64,000 bases of DNA. It comes from Flavobacterium crocinum. Its GTDB lineage: Bacteria > Bacteroidota > Bacteroidia > Flavobacteriales > Flavobacteriaceae. Below the pieces are notes generated by a model. The model was not told the DNA's origin, searched no databases, and saw only the letters and a program-made list of their open reading frames with translations. Below, piece after piece: positions 1 through 10,040 of this stretch (position 1 is the stretch's first letter; each line of letters starts with the position of its first letter). The translations under genes and the position numbers were made by a program. The DNA lies in NCBI RefSeq assembly GCF_003122385.1, contig NZ_CP029255.1, positions 434,001-498,000 on the forward strand, given 5' to 3'.

Positions 1-903
1 AAAACTTGCAATTGCTTCGTAAAAATCTGCTTCATCAACGCCCATATTTTGGCAGATCCATTTTGCTCCGGCTAAATTATTTAAGTTATGTGCACCAAAA
101 ACTTCAATTGGCATATCTCCCTCCGGAGTTTTCAATAAAGTTACTCCATCGCTTACTGAATATTCAGGAGTTGAATACGCAATTTTTCTAATTGGATTAG
201 TTGCAGCTTCAGAAACGCGTTTTACTTCCGGATCATTTTCGTTGTAAACCAAAATACCGCCGTTAGTAATTTTTGCAATGAAAATTTCAAACTGCTCTAC
301 ATAATTTTCATACGTTGGAAAAACATTGATATGATCCCAGGCAATTCCGGAGATTAAAGCAATATTTGGTTGGTACAAATGAAACTTCGGGCGTCTGTCA
401 ATTGGAGAAGATAAATATTCATCACCTTCCAAAACTATAAAATCATTTTCTTCAGTCAAATGAACCATAGTATCAAAACCTTCCAATTGCGCACCAACCA
501 TATAATCAACAGCAATGTTATGATAATTCATTACATGCAAAATCATCGAAGTAATGGTTGTTTTTCCGTGAGAACCACCAATTACAACACGTGTTTTATT
601 TTTAGATTGTTCGTATAAAAACTCTGGATATGAATATATTTTAAGACCCAATTCCTGTGCTTTTAATAATTCTGGATTATCTGCTTTTGCATGCATTCCT
701 AAGATAATCGCATCAATATCTGCAGTAATTTTTTCTGGAAACCATCCCATTTCTGCAGGAAGAATTCCTTTTTTTTCTAATCTTGATTTTGAAGGTTCAA
801 AAATAGCATCGTCGCTTCCTGTAACCTGATATCCTTTATTATGTAATGCTAATGCAAGGTTGTGCATTGCGCTTCCGCCAATGGCGATGAAATGTGTTTT
901 CAT
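1..903 (-). CDS. mpl: Mpl/MurC-family UDP-N-acetylmuramate ligase (partial, N-terminal 301 residues)
   Basis: Read on the minus strand from ATG at 903-901 and open to the window edge, so the C-terminus is missing. The product has the N-terminal Rossmann motif (AIGGSAMHNLA, residues 7-17), the Mur ligase ATP loop GGSHGKTT (109-116) and the central EGDEYLSSPIDRRPKF block typical of Mpl-type ligases, which join UDP-MurNAc to a recycled murein tripeptide in the cytoplasm. MurC is the alternative; the EGDEY segment followed by D/R-rich residues favours Mpl, as does the GMHAKADNPEL segment. Bacteroidota genomes usually carry both. Nothing upstream links it to the divergent 1121 gene. Confidence 0.75.
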   Translation of the reverse strand, partial: MKTHFIAIGGSAMHNLALALHNKGYQVTGSDDAIFEPSKSRLEKKGILPAEMGWFPEKITADIDAIILGMHAKADNPELLKAQELGLKIYSYPEFLYEQSKNKTRVVIGGSHGKTTITSMILHVMNYHNIAVDYMVGAQLEGFDTMVHLTEENDFIVLEGDEYLSSPIDRRPKFHLYQPNIALISGIAWDHINVFPTYENYVEQFEIFIAKITNGGILVYNENDPEVKRVSEAATNPIRKIAYSTPEYSVSDGVTLLKTPEGDMPIEVFGAHNLNNLAGAKWICQNMGVDEADFYEAIASF

Positions 904-1120
904 TTAAAATGTTTAATCGTTAAACTGTTTCATCGGTTAATCGAAATAGCAAATAACTAATAAAACGCTGTAATTATTCTTCAAAAATAAGGAAATATAG
1001 AATGCTCTATTTGGTTTTGAAAATAAATTATTAATTTGTACGAAAATTATTTTTAAAAAATAATTTCTAACTATCCCAACCAATAAACGAAATAATTCAT
1101 CTAAAGATTAAAACCTTATT

Positions 1121-4100
1121 ATGAAAAATATACTTTTTGTATTCTTATTAATCTCCACAGCAATTTTTGGACAGCAAAATGATAAAAAATGGGCAAAAGT
1201 CATGTCATTTGAAAATGAGGGCAAAATCAAATCTGCAAATGAAGCTGTAGCAAATATTTACAAAAAATCAGTTTCGAAAAAAGATGAAGGACAAATGATA
1301 AAATGCTTTTTTTATCAATCTAAATACTTACAGGTTCTAGATGAAAATTCTAAAACTAAAATAGTAGAAAACCTCAAAAGAGATATTAATCGTGTTTCTA
1401 TACCTTCTAAAGCGATTTTGAATTTAGTTTATGCAAAGTACTTGCAAAATTCTGACAATTTTGACTACGGAGTAATAGCAGTTGACAGTGCAGTTGCAAT
1501 AGTTGATGAAGCTGTAGCGGTCATAGATTCTGCAGCTACTGTTGTCACCGATGATGAAATGGCAATTGATTCTGTTGAAGTTCCTCATTCGACTTATATT
1601 CCGTATGAACCAATTTCTGAAGAAGAAATTGCACAAGCCTTTGACAGAACTTTAGAAAACGAAGCTGTTTTAAAAACAACTCCATTAAGTAAATACGAAG
1701 CAATTTTTGAGTTTCCGTCTTTACAAAAATTCAAAGAAGAAACTTTATGGAATTATCTACTAAAAGAAAACATCGAATTTTATACTGAAAAAATACAATC
1801 TTGGAACATTAATATCAGTGATTTTTCAGTCTACAAAGAACAGCTTTTAGGAAACTCTAATGCATTTTTAGAATTAAATCTCGATTTTGTACAAAATCAA
1901 AACATCAAAAAAGTTCTAGAACTTTATCAAAAGTTAGAATTAGCTAATCCATCAGTAAAGAACCAATTGGAACGTGCAAAATTCTGCCAAAATTATTTAC
2001 TGAAATCACCTGAAAATTTCAGTGCTTTTCTAAACAAAATTGAAAGCGAAACTCAAGACAAAAACCTTATTCAAAATATAAAATTAGAGCAAGCTGAAAT
2101 TCTGTTAGAGCAAGCATCTAAAGAGTTGTATCCAGATAACAATATCAAAGCATTAGAGGTGTTAAATGAAATTATCAAAATTGATGAAACCACAAACGAT
2201 GCAAAAAAAGCAATTTCTAAAAAATATGATATTTTATCTAAAATTGTAACGCTGCAATTTCAAAAAAACAATTACGAAAATGAAAACACGAGAGCTTTCA
2301 TTTTTTATAAAAATGTAAATCAATTAAAAATTTCGTTTTACAAGATTGATCTTTTGAAAGTTAGTCACTTTAGTGGAATCTCAGAAATTAAACGAGATTC
2401 TTTAGCAAATTCTATAGTTCAAAAACAAAATACAATCAAAACTGAAAGCTATAATTTGATCGATAAACAAAACTATTTCAATTATTCTACAGAAGTCTTA
2501 CTGCCCAAATTACCAATAGGAAACTATTTGGTTTATTTTGAAAGTAATTCTGATTCAGAAGTTCAAAAAGCATTCGGTTATGAAATTTTCACAGTCTCAA
2601 ATATTTCAGTTCTTGCCTCTAGAAAAGATAAAATAGAAATCTATCAGGCTTTAGATCGAAAAACTGGAAAACCTTTAAACGATGTTAAGGTAGAATTTGG
2701 CAAACAAAATGGAAAAACAGATTTAAACGGAATCGTAAGATTAAAAACAGAAACCAATGACTATGATTATAATTATAGACAGGAACTCATTAAACTTATA
2801 CAGGACAACGATAGCATTTTGGTGCAAAAAAATTATCTTCGATATATACAAGACTACAAATTATCTGAAAATGAAAAACCAGAAGGAAAAATTGAATTTT
2901 ATCTGGATCGCGCCATTTACAGACCAGGTCAAACCGCTTTTTATAAAGGAATTGCCTTTCAAAAAAACAATAATAAAACGAGTGTTACTGCCAATACAAC
3001 ATTTCAGATTATTGTAAACGATAAAAATAATCAGCCAATAAAGAAGTTTGAAGCAACAACCAATGAGTACGGTTCTTTTTTTGGTGAGTTTACAATCCCT
3101 AAAACAGGATTAACTGGCAGTTATGTTATTATTGCACAAAAGCCTGAAAAATCGCCACAAACAGATCAGACTTATTGGGATCAGATATCTATAAATTATA
3201 GCAACGCTTCGTTATATTTTCGGGTTGAAGAGTACAAGCGCCCAAAATTCGAAGTGACTTTTGATAATAAAAAAGAAAGCTATCAACTTAATCAGCCTGT
3301 TAAAATAAAAGGTAACGCAAAAGCTTTTGCAGGCAGCAGCATATCTGATGCGTTGGTAAAATATACGGTATCAAGATACACTACTTATTTGAGAAACTAT
3401 TATGGACGTGAAGAAAACGAAATTTTAGCAGTTGGAGAAACAACAACTGATAACTTAGGGAAATTTATTGTCGATTTTACTGCTACACCGCCTAAAAACA
3501 ATTCAAAAGAAAATCTACCTATTTTTAATTATGAAATTTCAGCAACTGTTACCGATATCAATGGCGAAACACATTCTGCTCTCACAAACGTAAAAATTGG
3601 CTATCACGATTTGATATTGAATACACAGATTCCAAATACGGTAGAAACTAAAAACACTAACGAAATTGCTCTAATCAGTACTAATTTAAATGGAGAATTT
3701 TTGGCTGCCAAAGGTGAAGTAAAACTGTATTATCTAAGCCCGCTTTCTAACAAATTCAAAACGAGAAAATTTGAAAAACCTGAAATAGAAACAATTTCAG
3801 CAGAAGATTTCGAAAGATTATTTCCTTACGAAAAAAGTTCAGAAATCCTGACCAATAAAAATTCTCAAGAAACAGTGCTATTCTCAAGAAATGTAGATAC
3901 ACAAAAAGACAAAAAGATAACACTAGATTTTATTTCAAATTATAAATCAGGCAATTACAAAATTGTATTTTCTGCAAAAGATAGCTTTGGCAATCCTATA
4001 GAAACTACATCTAGTTTTACAATCAAACAAAGCAAAGACAAATTTAATCCGATTAAATTACTCAGTACAGAGCAACTTAACAGTGATCCTAAAAAAGATG

Positions 4101-7100
4101 GTTTTGTTCTTATAAAAATTACATCAATTATTCCAGAACTATATGTTTTAACAAATGCAAATTATCAGAATAACAACTATTTTGAAAATCTAGCACATCT
4201 TCAAAATCACGAAACAACCATTAAAATTCCGCTAAAAAAGGAATTTGAAAAACAATTGATGGTAGATCTTCAATGTGTGTTCGATAATGATAATTTTTAT
4301 GAGCAAATTATAATTCCCCTTAAAACTCAAAAACCAAAATTAGAATGGATTATTGAGAGTTTTAGAAACAAAATACAGCCTGGAACAAATGAGAATTGGT
4401 CTTTTAAACTAAATGGCTTTAATACCAAAAACGAAGCAGAAGTTCTGGCTTCTATGTACGATAGCTCTTTAGATCAGTTTTCTGTAAAAACTTGGGATCT
4501 TTTAAATTTTGAAAACTATCACGATAATGGCTCAAACTTTAAAACCGCACTAGGTTTTGATAACAGTTATGCTTCCATCGAAAATCTTAATGCTAGATTT
4601 ATACGCTTAAGTTTTAGCAATGAAAAAACCAAATTGAATTGGTTTGGTTTTAATTTTTACTCTAGCAGATATGGAGCGGCTGCCATTACAATTGCGGAAC
4701 TAAAAGATAAAAAAATTGGAAACGAAACTATAAAAGGAGACCCAAATGCAGTTCTAACTGTTGATGAACCAGTCGGAGCTGGAGCATTAAATGAAATAGT
4801 TCAGGAAGACAATGCTGTTTATAGTACATCAGCACCATATGTTAAAGTTGATAGCGTAAAATTTGTTGCTCCAAAAATTGATGCTAATTCTACAGCACTA
4901 TTTATAATTGATGGAAAACCATCAACGGAAGAAGATTTTAAAAAGCTAAAAACAGAAGAGATTCTTGAGATTTTTGTTGTTAAAGATGAGAAAGTAAAAG
5001 CATCATATGGAGAAAAAGGTAAAAATGGAGTTATTATTGTAATCACTAAAAGTGCAATGCAGGATTTAACCCAAGTAAAAGCCAGAAAAAACCTTTCTGA
5101 AACTGCTTTCTTCTTCCCTAATTTAAAAACAGATTCTAAAGGAAAAATAAGTTTCAACTTTACTTCTCCTGAAGCATTGACCGCTTGGAAATTTCGTTTA
5201 TTGGCGCATAATAAAGATGCAATTTCTGGTTATTTAGAAAAAAGCGTTATTACTCAAAAAGAGTTAATGGTTTTACCTAATTTCCCACGTTTCTTTAGAG
5301 AAAAAGATACAATTGTCATTAGTGCTAAAATTTCAAATGTTACCGCCGAAGCGAAAACCGGAATCGCAAGTTTACAGTTTTTTGATGCCACAACCATGCA
5401 GCCAATCGATGCTAAAATGCTTAATACAAAAAACATTAAAAACTTTACCATTTCAGCATACGGAAATACAACGGCAAACTGGATCATTACAATTCCTGAA
5501 GGATTACAAGGTGTTCAATATCGAATTGTGGCAAAAGCAGGAAATTTTTCGGATGGAGAAGAAAGTATTCTTCCCGTTCTGACCAATAATATGCTGGTTA
5601 CAGAAAGTATCCCAATTTGGGTTCGTGAGAGTTCAACTAAAGAATACACTTTCGAAAACTTAAAAAACAATAATTCAACTACTTTAAGGAATCATCAGTT
5701 TACTTTAGAATATACTTCAAATCCAACTTGGCTTGCAATCCAATCTTTACCCTATTTAATGGAATACGAACACGAATGTGCCGAACAGACTTTTGCGCGT
5801 TATTATGCCAATGCATTAGCTTCTGAAATCATTTCGAGTAATCCGAAGATTGAAAGTATTTTTGAAACCTGGAAAAAAAGCGGCAAACCAGATTCAAAAC
5901 TAGAAGAAAACGAAGAATTAAAATCGCTTATTCTAGCTGAAACACCTTGGCTGAATGACGCTCAATCTGAAGAGGAAAAGAAAAAGAACCTGTCCCTTTT
6001 GTTTGATTTAGAAAAAATGAAAACTTCACAGGAAAACACTTTTGAAAAATTAAAACAAAAACAAAAATCATCTGGAGGTTTTTCTTGGTTTGATGGCGGT
6101 TATGAAAACGAATATATAACCCGACATATTCTGGCTGGTTTAGGTCATCTAGAAAAACTGGGCAAAAACAATACAGCCAAAAATGATGAAATTACTAAAA
6201 CTGGAATTCCGTTTATAGATTCTAAATTTTTAGAATATTATAAAACCACAACCAAAAACCTGAAAGAGAACGAGAAATTAACTTGGTTTAATCCGTATTC
6301 TGATCTGCATTATTTGTATACGAGAAGTTTTTACTTAGAGAAATATCCGTTATCAGATACTTTGAAAAAAGCAACAAAACTATATTTAGAAACAGCTAAA
6401 AAAGATTGGCTGAATTATTCTCTGTACGAAAAAGGTTTAGCGGCTTTAACTTTGAATCGTTTTGGAGAAAAAGAAAGTGCTAAGAAAATCATCGAAAGTT
6501 TAAAAGAAACCGCATCTAACAATGAAGATTGGGGAATGTACTGGATTGCCAATAAATCTGGCTGGTATTGGTATCAGGCGCCAATTGAAACTCAGGCTTT
6601 AATAATTGAGGCTTTCGCCGAAGTGACAAACGACACCAAATCGGTTGATGCAATGAAAGTCTGGTTATTAAAAAACAAACAAACTAAAAACTGGCCCACA
6701 ACAAAATCAACAACTAAAGCCATTTATGCTTTATTAATGCAGGGAACCGACTGGCTTTCGGTAAAAGATAATACGATTATAAAATTGGGAGATGAAAAAG
6801 TCATAACCCGAAAACTCGCCGAAAACGAAAAAGAAGCTGAAACAGGTTACATCAAACTGAACTGGAAAGCAGATGAAGTGAAGAAAGAAATGGCTTCTAT
6901 CAAAATCGAAAACAAATCGAAAGTTCCAGGTTTTGGTGGTGTTTATTGGCAATACTTTGAAGATTTGGATAAAATCAAAAATAACTCTGGTGCAGTTTTG
7001 TCTGTTTCGAAAGAATTGTATTTAAAGAAAAGCACTTTAAAAGGTGACGAATTGCAAAAGATAACAGCTAAGAATTTTTTAAAAACAGGAGATTTAGTTA

Positions 7101-7408
7101 CTGTCCGTTTAATTATCACTTCGAAAGAAGATATGGAATATATTCATTTAAAAGACATGAGAGCGTCTTGTTTTGAGCCTGTAGATGTTCTTTCAGAATA
7201 TAAATACCAACTAGGATATTACATGAGTACAAAAGACGCTGCAACGCATTTCTTCTTTGATAAAATCAATAAAGGAACATATGTTTTAGAATATGATATT
7301 CGAGTAAACAACAGTGGTGAATTCTCCAACGGAATTACCACAATCCAAAGTATGTACGCTCCAGAATTTGCAAGCCATACAAAAGGAATTCGAGTGAAAG
7401 TTAATTAA
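1121..7408 (+). CDS. Alpha-2-macroglobulin family protease-trap protein with TonB-plug-like insert
   Basis: 2095 residues with an N-terminal signal peptide (cleavage near AIFGQ, residue 17-18; no lipobox). An MG2-type domain begins with LDRAIYRPGQTAFYKG (about 593-608). The thioester motif C-A-E-Q is at 1553-1556, inside the alpha-toroid (thioester) domain of about 1530-1830; the A2M central block LTAWKFRLLAHNKDA is near 1350. This architecture traps attacking proteases at the cell surface or periplasm. Unusual is residues about 1254-1310 (ALFIIDGKPS...GVIIVITKS), which resembles the plug of SusC/TonB receptors. There is no penicillin-binding-protein partner next door. The family call is firm; the biological target is unknown. 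Confidence 0.9.
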   Translation: MKNILFVFLLISTAIFGQQNDKKWAKVMSFENEGKIKSANEAVANIYKKSVSKKDEGQMIKCFFYQSKYLQVLDENSKTKIVENLKRDINRVSIPSKAILNLVYAKYLQNSDNFDYGVIAVDSAVAIVDEAVAVIDSAATVVTDDEMAIDSVEVPHSTYIPYEPISEEEIAQAFDRTLENEAVLKTTPLSKYEAIFEFPSLQKFKEETLWNYLLKENIEFYTEKIQSWNINISDFSVYKEQLLGNSNAFLELNLDFVQNQNIKKVLELYQKLELANPSVKNQLERAKFCQNYLLKSPENFSAFLNKIESETQDKNLIQNIKLEQAEILLEQASKELYPDNNIKALEVLNEIIKIDETTNDAKKAISKKYDILSKIVTLQFQKNNYENENTRAFIFYKNVNQLKISFYKIDLLKVSHFSGISEIKRDSLANSIVQKQNTIKTESYNLIDKQNYFNYSTEVLLPKLPIGNYLVYFESNSDSEVQKAFGYEIFTVSNISVLASRKDKIEIYQALDRKTGKPLNDVKVEFGKQNGKTDLNGIVRLKTETNDYDYNYRQELIKLIQDNDSILVQKNYLRYIQDYKLSENEKPEGKIEFYLDRAIYRPGQTAFYKGIAFQKNNNKTSVTANTTFQIIVNDKNNQPIKKFEATTNEYGSFFGEFTIPKTGLTGSYVIIAQKPEKSPQTDQTYWDQISINYSNASLYFRVEEYKRPKFEVTFDNKKESYQLNQPVKIKGNAKAFAGSSISDALVKYTVSRYTTYLRNYYGREENEILAVGETTTDNLGKFIVDFTATPPKNNSKENLPIFNYEISATVTDINGETHSALTNVKIGYHDLILNTQIPNTVETKNTNEIALISTNLNGEFLAAKGEVKLYYLSPLSNKFKTRKFEKPEIETISAEDFERLFPYEKSSEILTNKNSQETVLFSRNVDTQKDKKITLDFISNYKSGNYKIVFSAKDSFGNPIETTSSFTIKQSKDKFNPIKLLSTEQLNSDPKKDGFVLIKITSIIPELYVLTNANYQNNNYFENLAHLQNHETTIKIPLKKEFEKQLMVDLQCVFDNDNFYEQIIIPLKTQKPKLEWIIESFRNKIQPGTNENWSFKLNGFNTKNEAEVLASMYDSSLDQFSVKTWDLLNFENYHDNGSNFKTALGFDNSYASIENLNARFIRLSFSNEKTKLNWFGFNFYSSRYGAAAITIAELKDKKIGNETIKGDPNAVLTVDEPVGAGALNEIVQEDNAVYSTSAPYVKVDSVKFVAPKIDANSTALFIIDGKPSTEEDFKKLKTEEILEIFVVKDEKVKASYGEKGKNGVIIVITKSAMQDLTQVKARKNLSETAFFFPNLKTDSKGKISFNFTSPEALTAWKFRLLAHNKDAISGYLEKSVITQKELMVLPNFPRFFREKDTIVISAKISNVTAEAKTGIASLQFFDATTMQPIDAKMLNTKNIKNFTISAYGNTTANWIITIPEGLQGVQYRIVAKAGNFSDGEESILPVLTNNMLVTESIPIWVRESSTKEYTFENLKNNNSTTLRNHQFTLEYTSNPTWLAIQSLPYLMEYEHECAEQTFARYYANALASEIISSNPKIESIFETWKKSGKPDSKLEENEELKSLILAETPWLNDAQSEEEKKKNLSLLFDLEKMKTSQENTFEKLKQKQKSSGGFSWFDGGYENEYITRHILAGLGHLEKLGKNNTAKNDEITKTGIPFIDSKFLEYYKTTTKNLKENEKLTWFNPYSDLHYLYTRSFYLEKYPLSDTLKKATKLYLETAKKDWLNYSLYEKGLAALTLNRFGEKESAKKIIESLKETASNNEDWGMYWIANKSGWYWYQAPIETQALIIEAFAEVTNDTKSVDAMKVWLLKNKQTKNWPTTKSTTKAIYALLMQGTDWLSVKDNTIIKLGDEKVITRKLAENEKEAETGYIKLNWKADEVKKEMASIKIENKSKVPGFGGVYWQYFEDLDKIKNNSGAVLSVSKELYLKKSTLKGDELQKITAKNFLKTGDLVTVRLIITSKEDMEYIHLKDMRASCFEPVDVLSEYKYQLGYYMSTKDAATHFFFDKINKGTYVLEYDIRVNNSGEFSNGITTIQSMYAPEFASHTKGIRVKVN

Positions 7409-7456
7409 TAAAATCCCAATTTTTTAAATTTTAAATTCCAAATTCCAAGGAATAAA

Positions 7457-7488
7457 AAAACCTAACAGTTTTAATCCTGTTAGGTTTT
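7457..7488. terminator. Bidirectional intrinsic terminator between A2M and S46 peptidase genes
   Basis: Perfect 12-bp stem (aaaacctaacag, 7457-7468; ctgttaggtttt, 7477-7488) with an 8-nt loop, A-rich on the left and T-rich on the right, placed between two converging genes. It is embedded in an imperfect outer inverted repeat built from attccaaattcca-like words (7413-7450 and 7541-7580). Confidence 0.85.
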
Positions 7489-7584
7489 GAATTTTTATTT
7501 TACATCGAACTATATAATCCCAATAGTTTCCATTTTTTTGAGAATTTGGAATTTGGGATTTATAAATTGGAATTTAAAATCAGA

Positions 7585-9729
7585 TTATTTAGCAATCGTC
7601 AATTCGTCGATAATGTTTTTCGCTCCTGCGTATTTGTCGATAATCCAAAGAACGTAACGAATATCTACGTTGATTGTTCTTTGTAAATTAGAATCAAAAA
7701 TAACGTCACCAGCCATAGCTTCGATGTTTCCGTCAAAAGCAATACCGATTAATTCTCCTTTTCCATTCAAAACCGGTGAACCTGAGTTTCCTCCGGTAAT
7801 ATCGTTATCAGTTAAGAAGTTTACCGGCATGTAACCTGCTTTATCAGCATATTGTCCAAAATCTTTTTTCTTGTTCAATTCTAATAAACGAGCCGGCAAG
7901 TCAAATTCCTGATCTCCTGCTTTGTATTTTTTAACCATACTTTCCATTGTAGTATAGTTGTTGATTTTAGCATCGTTACGAGGATCTGCAGGTAAAGCGC
8001 GAACTTTTCCGTAAGTCAATCTCAAAGTAGAGTTTGCATCCGGATATTTAATCGCGTTTAATTTAGATTCTCTTAAACCTTCAACCAATTTACGGAAAGC
8101 CGTTGCAAAACCATCATCAGCTTTTGCCTGATCGTCTGTTTTAGAACGGTATTTTGTCAATAAATCATTAGAAATAATATACAATGGATCGTGTGTAATT
8201 GCTACTGGTTTCGGATCTGCTAAAAACCCTAATATTTTTTCTTTTGATGTAAAGTAACTTTGTTCCGTTGCTTTTGCTACATCAGCAGTAAAATCGCCGT
8301 TGTTAGCTGTTTTCATTTTTGCAATTTCTGGAGCAAGTCCGTATTCAGCAGCTTTAGCAGCATATAAATTCAACTGTGCAGTTAAAATATCCTTTTCTAA
8401 AGGAGCATAAAATTCTCCATAAACACTTTCAATCAATGCATTGATTTTAGGAAGCATTTCTGCTTTTTTTGCATCATTCTCTTTGTAGTAAGCAATTAAT
8501 GCATTTCCTAAATTAGCTGGTGCAGTTGCATAAGCAGAAGTACGTAAAAGCTGTGTCAAATAATTATCATGACGTGCTTTTAAGTTTGTTTCTCTGTAAT
8601 AATCGTTTATTGTTGGAATTACATTCTCGTACTTTTCTTTATTTGCAGGTTTGCTTGCCCACTCATAGAATTTATCTTCTTGTTCTGCTTTAGTGTCAAC
8701 CGTTCCTGCTTTTGTTAAAGCATCAATCATACCTTGACGGTTTTTCCAGTAGTTTGCTGTAGAAGCATATTTAGAAGCGTACTGTAAACGAACAGTTGCA
8801 TCTTTATCCATATACTTTTTCATTACATCCATTCCGGTTTTAGCACCTTCAACCCAAGCAGGATATGCATATTTAATGTTTTGCTCAATTCCTCCAGCTG
8901 GCATCCAACGGTTTGTTCTTCCCGGATAACCTAAGATCATGGCAAAATCATTTTCTTTTACCCCTTTAATACTTACAGGTAAATAATGTTTTGGTTTTAA
9001 AGGCACATTGTCTTTTGAGTAAGCAGCAGGATTTCCGTCTTTATCTGCATAAACTCTAAACATAGAGAAATCCCCAGTTTGACGAGGCCATTCCCAGTTG
9101 TCTGTATCTCCACCAAATTTACCTACACTTTCCGGTGGTGTTCCTACTAAACGAACGTCTGTGTAATCCTGGTAAACAAAGTAGTAATATTCATTTCCTT
9201 GAAAGAAAGGACGAACAGAAACGGTGTATTTTCCGTTTTCGCTGTTTTCTTTTTCGATCAAACTGATTTCCTGCTGAATCACTTTGTTTCTTTCCGTTTC
9301 CGTCATTTGATCGTTTACTTTAGATAAAATTCTTTTAGAAACATCATCCATGCGAACGAAGAAACGAACAAACAAAGATTTTGGTTTCATTTCCTGACTA
9401 CGGTCTTTAGCCCAGAAACCATCTTTTAAATAGTTTCTTTCTGCTGACGAAAGTTCAGCAATGGCACTATATCCACAGTGGTGATTTGTCAATACCAAAC
9501 CAGTATTTGAAACGATTTCGGCAGTACATCCACCATTGAATTGTACAATCGCATCTTTCAAACTGTGATTGTTGATACTGTAAATTTCTTCGGCTGTCAA
9601 TTGCAAGCCCATTTTTTCCATATCTCTATGGTTCAATCTTTCGATAAACATCAAAAACCACATTCCTTCATCGGCTCTCATAGGGAAAGTCATAAGGCAC
9701 ATGGTCAAGAATAAAATTACTTTTTTCAT
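7585..9729 (-). CDS. S46 family serine dipeptidyl-peptidase, DPP7-like
   Basis: 714 residues with a signal peptide (MKKVILFLTMCLMTFPMRA) followed by DEGMW, the usual mature N-terminus of the family. S46 enzymes release dipeptides from peptide N-termini in the periplasm, feeding amino-acid catabolism. The catalytic His lies in LTNHHCGYS (83/84), the Asp in FGGDTDNWEW, and the nucleophile in TGGNSGSPV (Ser649). The residue 18 positions after the nucleophile, which is Arg in the acid-specific DPP11 enzymes (Ser655/Arg673 in Porphyromonas), is Gly667 here (AFDGN), pointing to DPP7-like specificity for hydrophobic P1 residues. Length matches the family. Confidence 0.92.
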   Translation of the reverse strand: MKKVILFLTMCLMTFPMRADEGMWFLMFIERLNHRDMEKMGLQLTAEEIYSINNHSLKDAIVQFNGGCTAEIVSNTGLVLTNHHCGYSAIAELSSAERNYLKDGFWAKDRSQEMKPKSLFVRFFVRMDDVSKRILSKVNDQMTETERNKVIQQEISLIEKENSENGKYTVSVRPFFQGNEYYYFVYQDYTDVRLVGTPPESVGKFGGDTDNWEWPRQTGDFSMFRVYADKDGNPAAYSKDNVPLKPKHYLPVSIKGVKENDFAMILGYPGRTNRWMPAGGIEQNIKYAYPAWVEGAKTGMDVMKKYMDKDATVRLQYASKYASTANYWKNRQGMIDALTKAGTVDTKAEQEDKFYEWASKPANKEKYENVIPTINDYYRETNLKARHDNYLTQLLRTSAYATAPANLGNALIAYYKENDAKKAEMLPKINALIESVYGEFYAPLEKDILTAQLNLYAAKAAEYGLAPEIAKMKTANNGDFTADVAKATEQSYFTSKEKILGFLADPKPVAITHDPLYIISNDLLTKYRSKTDDQAKADDGFATAFRKLVEGLRESKLNAIKYPDANSTLRLTYGKVRALPADPRNDAKINNYTTMESMVKKYKAGDQEFDLPARLLELNKKKDFGQYADKAGYMPVNFLTDNDITGGNSGSPVLNGKGELIGIAFDGNIEAMAGDVIFDSNLQRTINVDIRYVLWIIDKYAGAKNIIDELTIAK

Positions 9730-9851
9730 GTTATTTTGTTTAAGTGATGCGAATATAGCTCATATTTATAATTATTCCACTCAAAACAAATCCAAAATTG
9801 CACATGTTTTCGATTTTTTAGTCTTTTATTAAGAATTTAACACAAAACTAG

Positions 9852-9958
9852 AACACGGATTAAACAGATTCGCTATCGCGAAGACGCGGATTTAAACTGA
9901 TTTTTTTAAATCCGTGTTTATCCGCGACTTTACGAAGTAAATCCGTTTCATCCGCGTT
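9852..9958. repeat. Imperfect palindromic repeat of the 'cggattaaacagatt' type
   Basis: The stretch 9730-10040 has no gene. 9852-9958 contains facing copies of words such as aacacggattaaacagatt and aatccgtttcatccgcgtt, with an inner pair ggatttaaa/aaatccgtg, so it can fold into a long interrupted hairpin. Related words occur in the elements at 18126-18321 and 37623-37752. Confidence 0.6.
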
Positions 9959-9983
9959 CTTAATTTCACTATTTATCAGAAAC

Positions 9984-10019
9984 AAAAAAAGGTATTCTGA
10001 AAAACAGAATACCTTTTTT
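9984..10019. terminator. Intrinsic terminator downstream of obg
   Basis: Stem ggtattctg (9991-9999) / cagaatacc (10005-10013) with a 5-nt loop, A7 on the left and T6 on the right. On the minus strand it lies 22 nt past the obg stop codon, with a T-run in the correct place. Confidence 0.85.
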
Positions 10020-10040
10020 AAAATTGTATAAAAATCTAAT

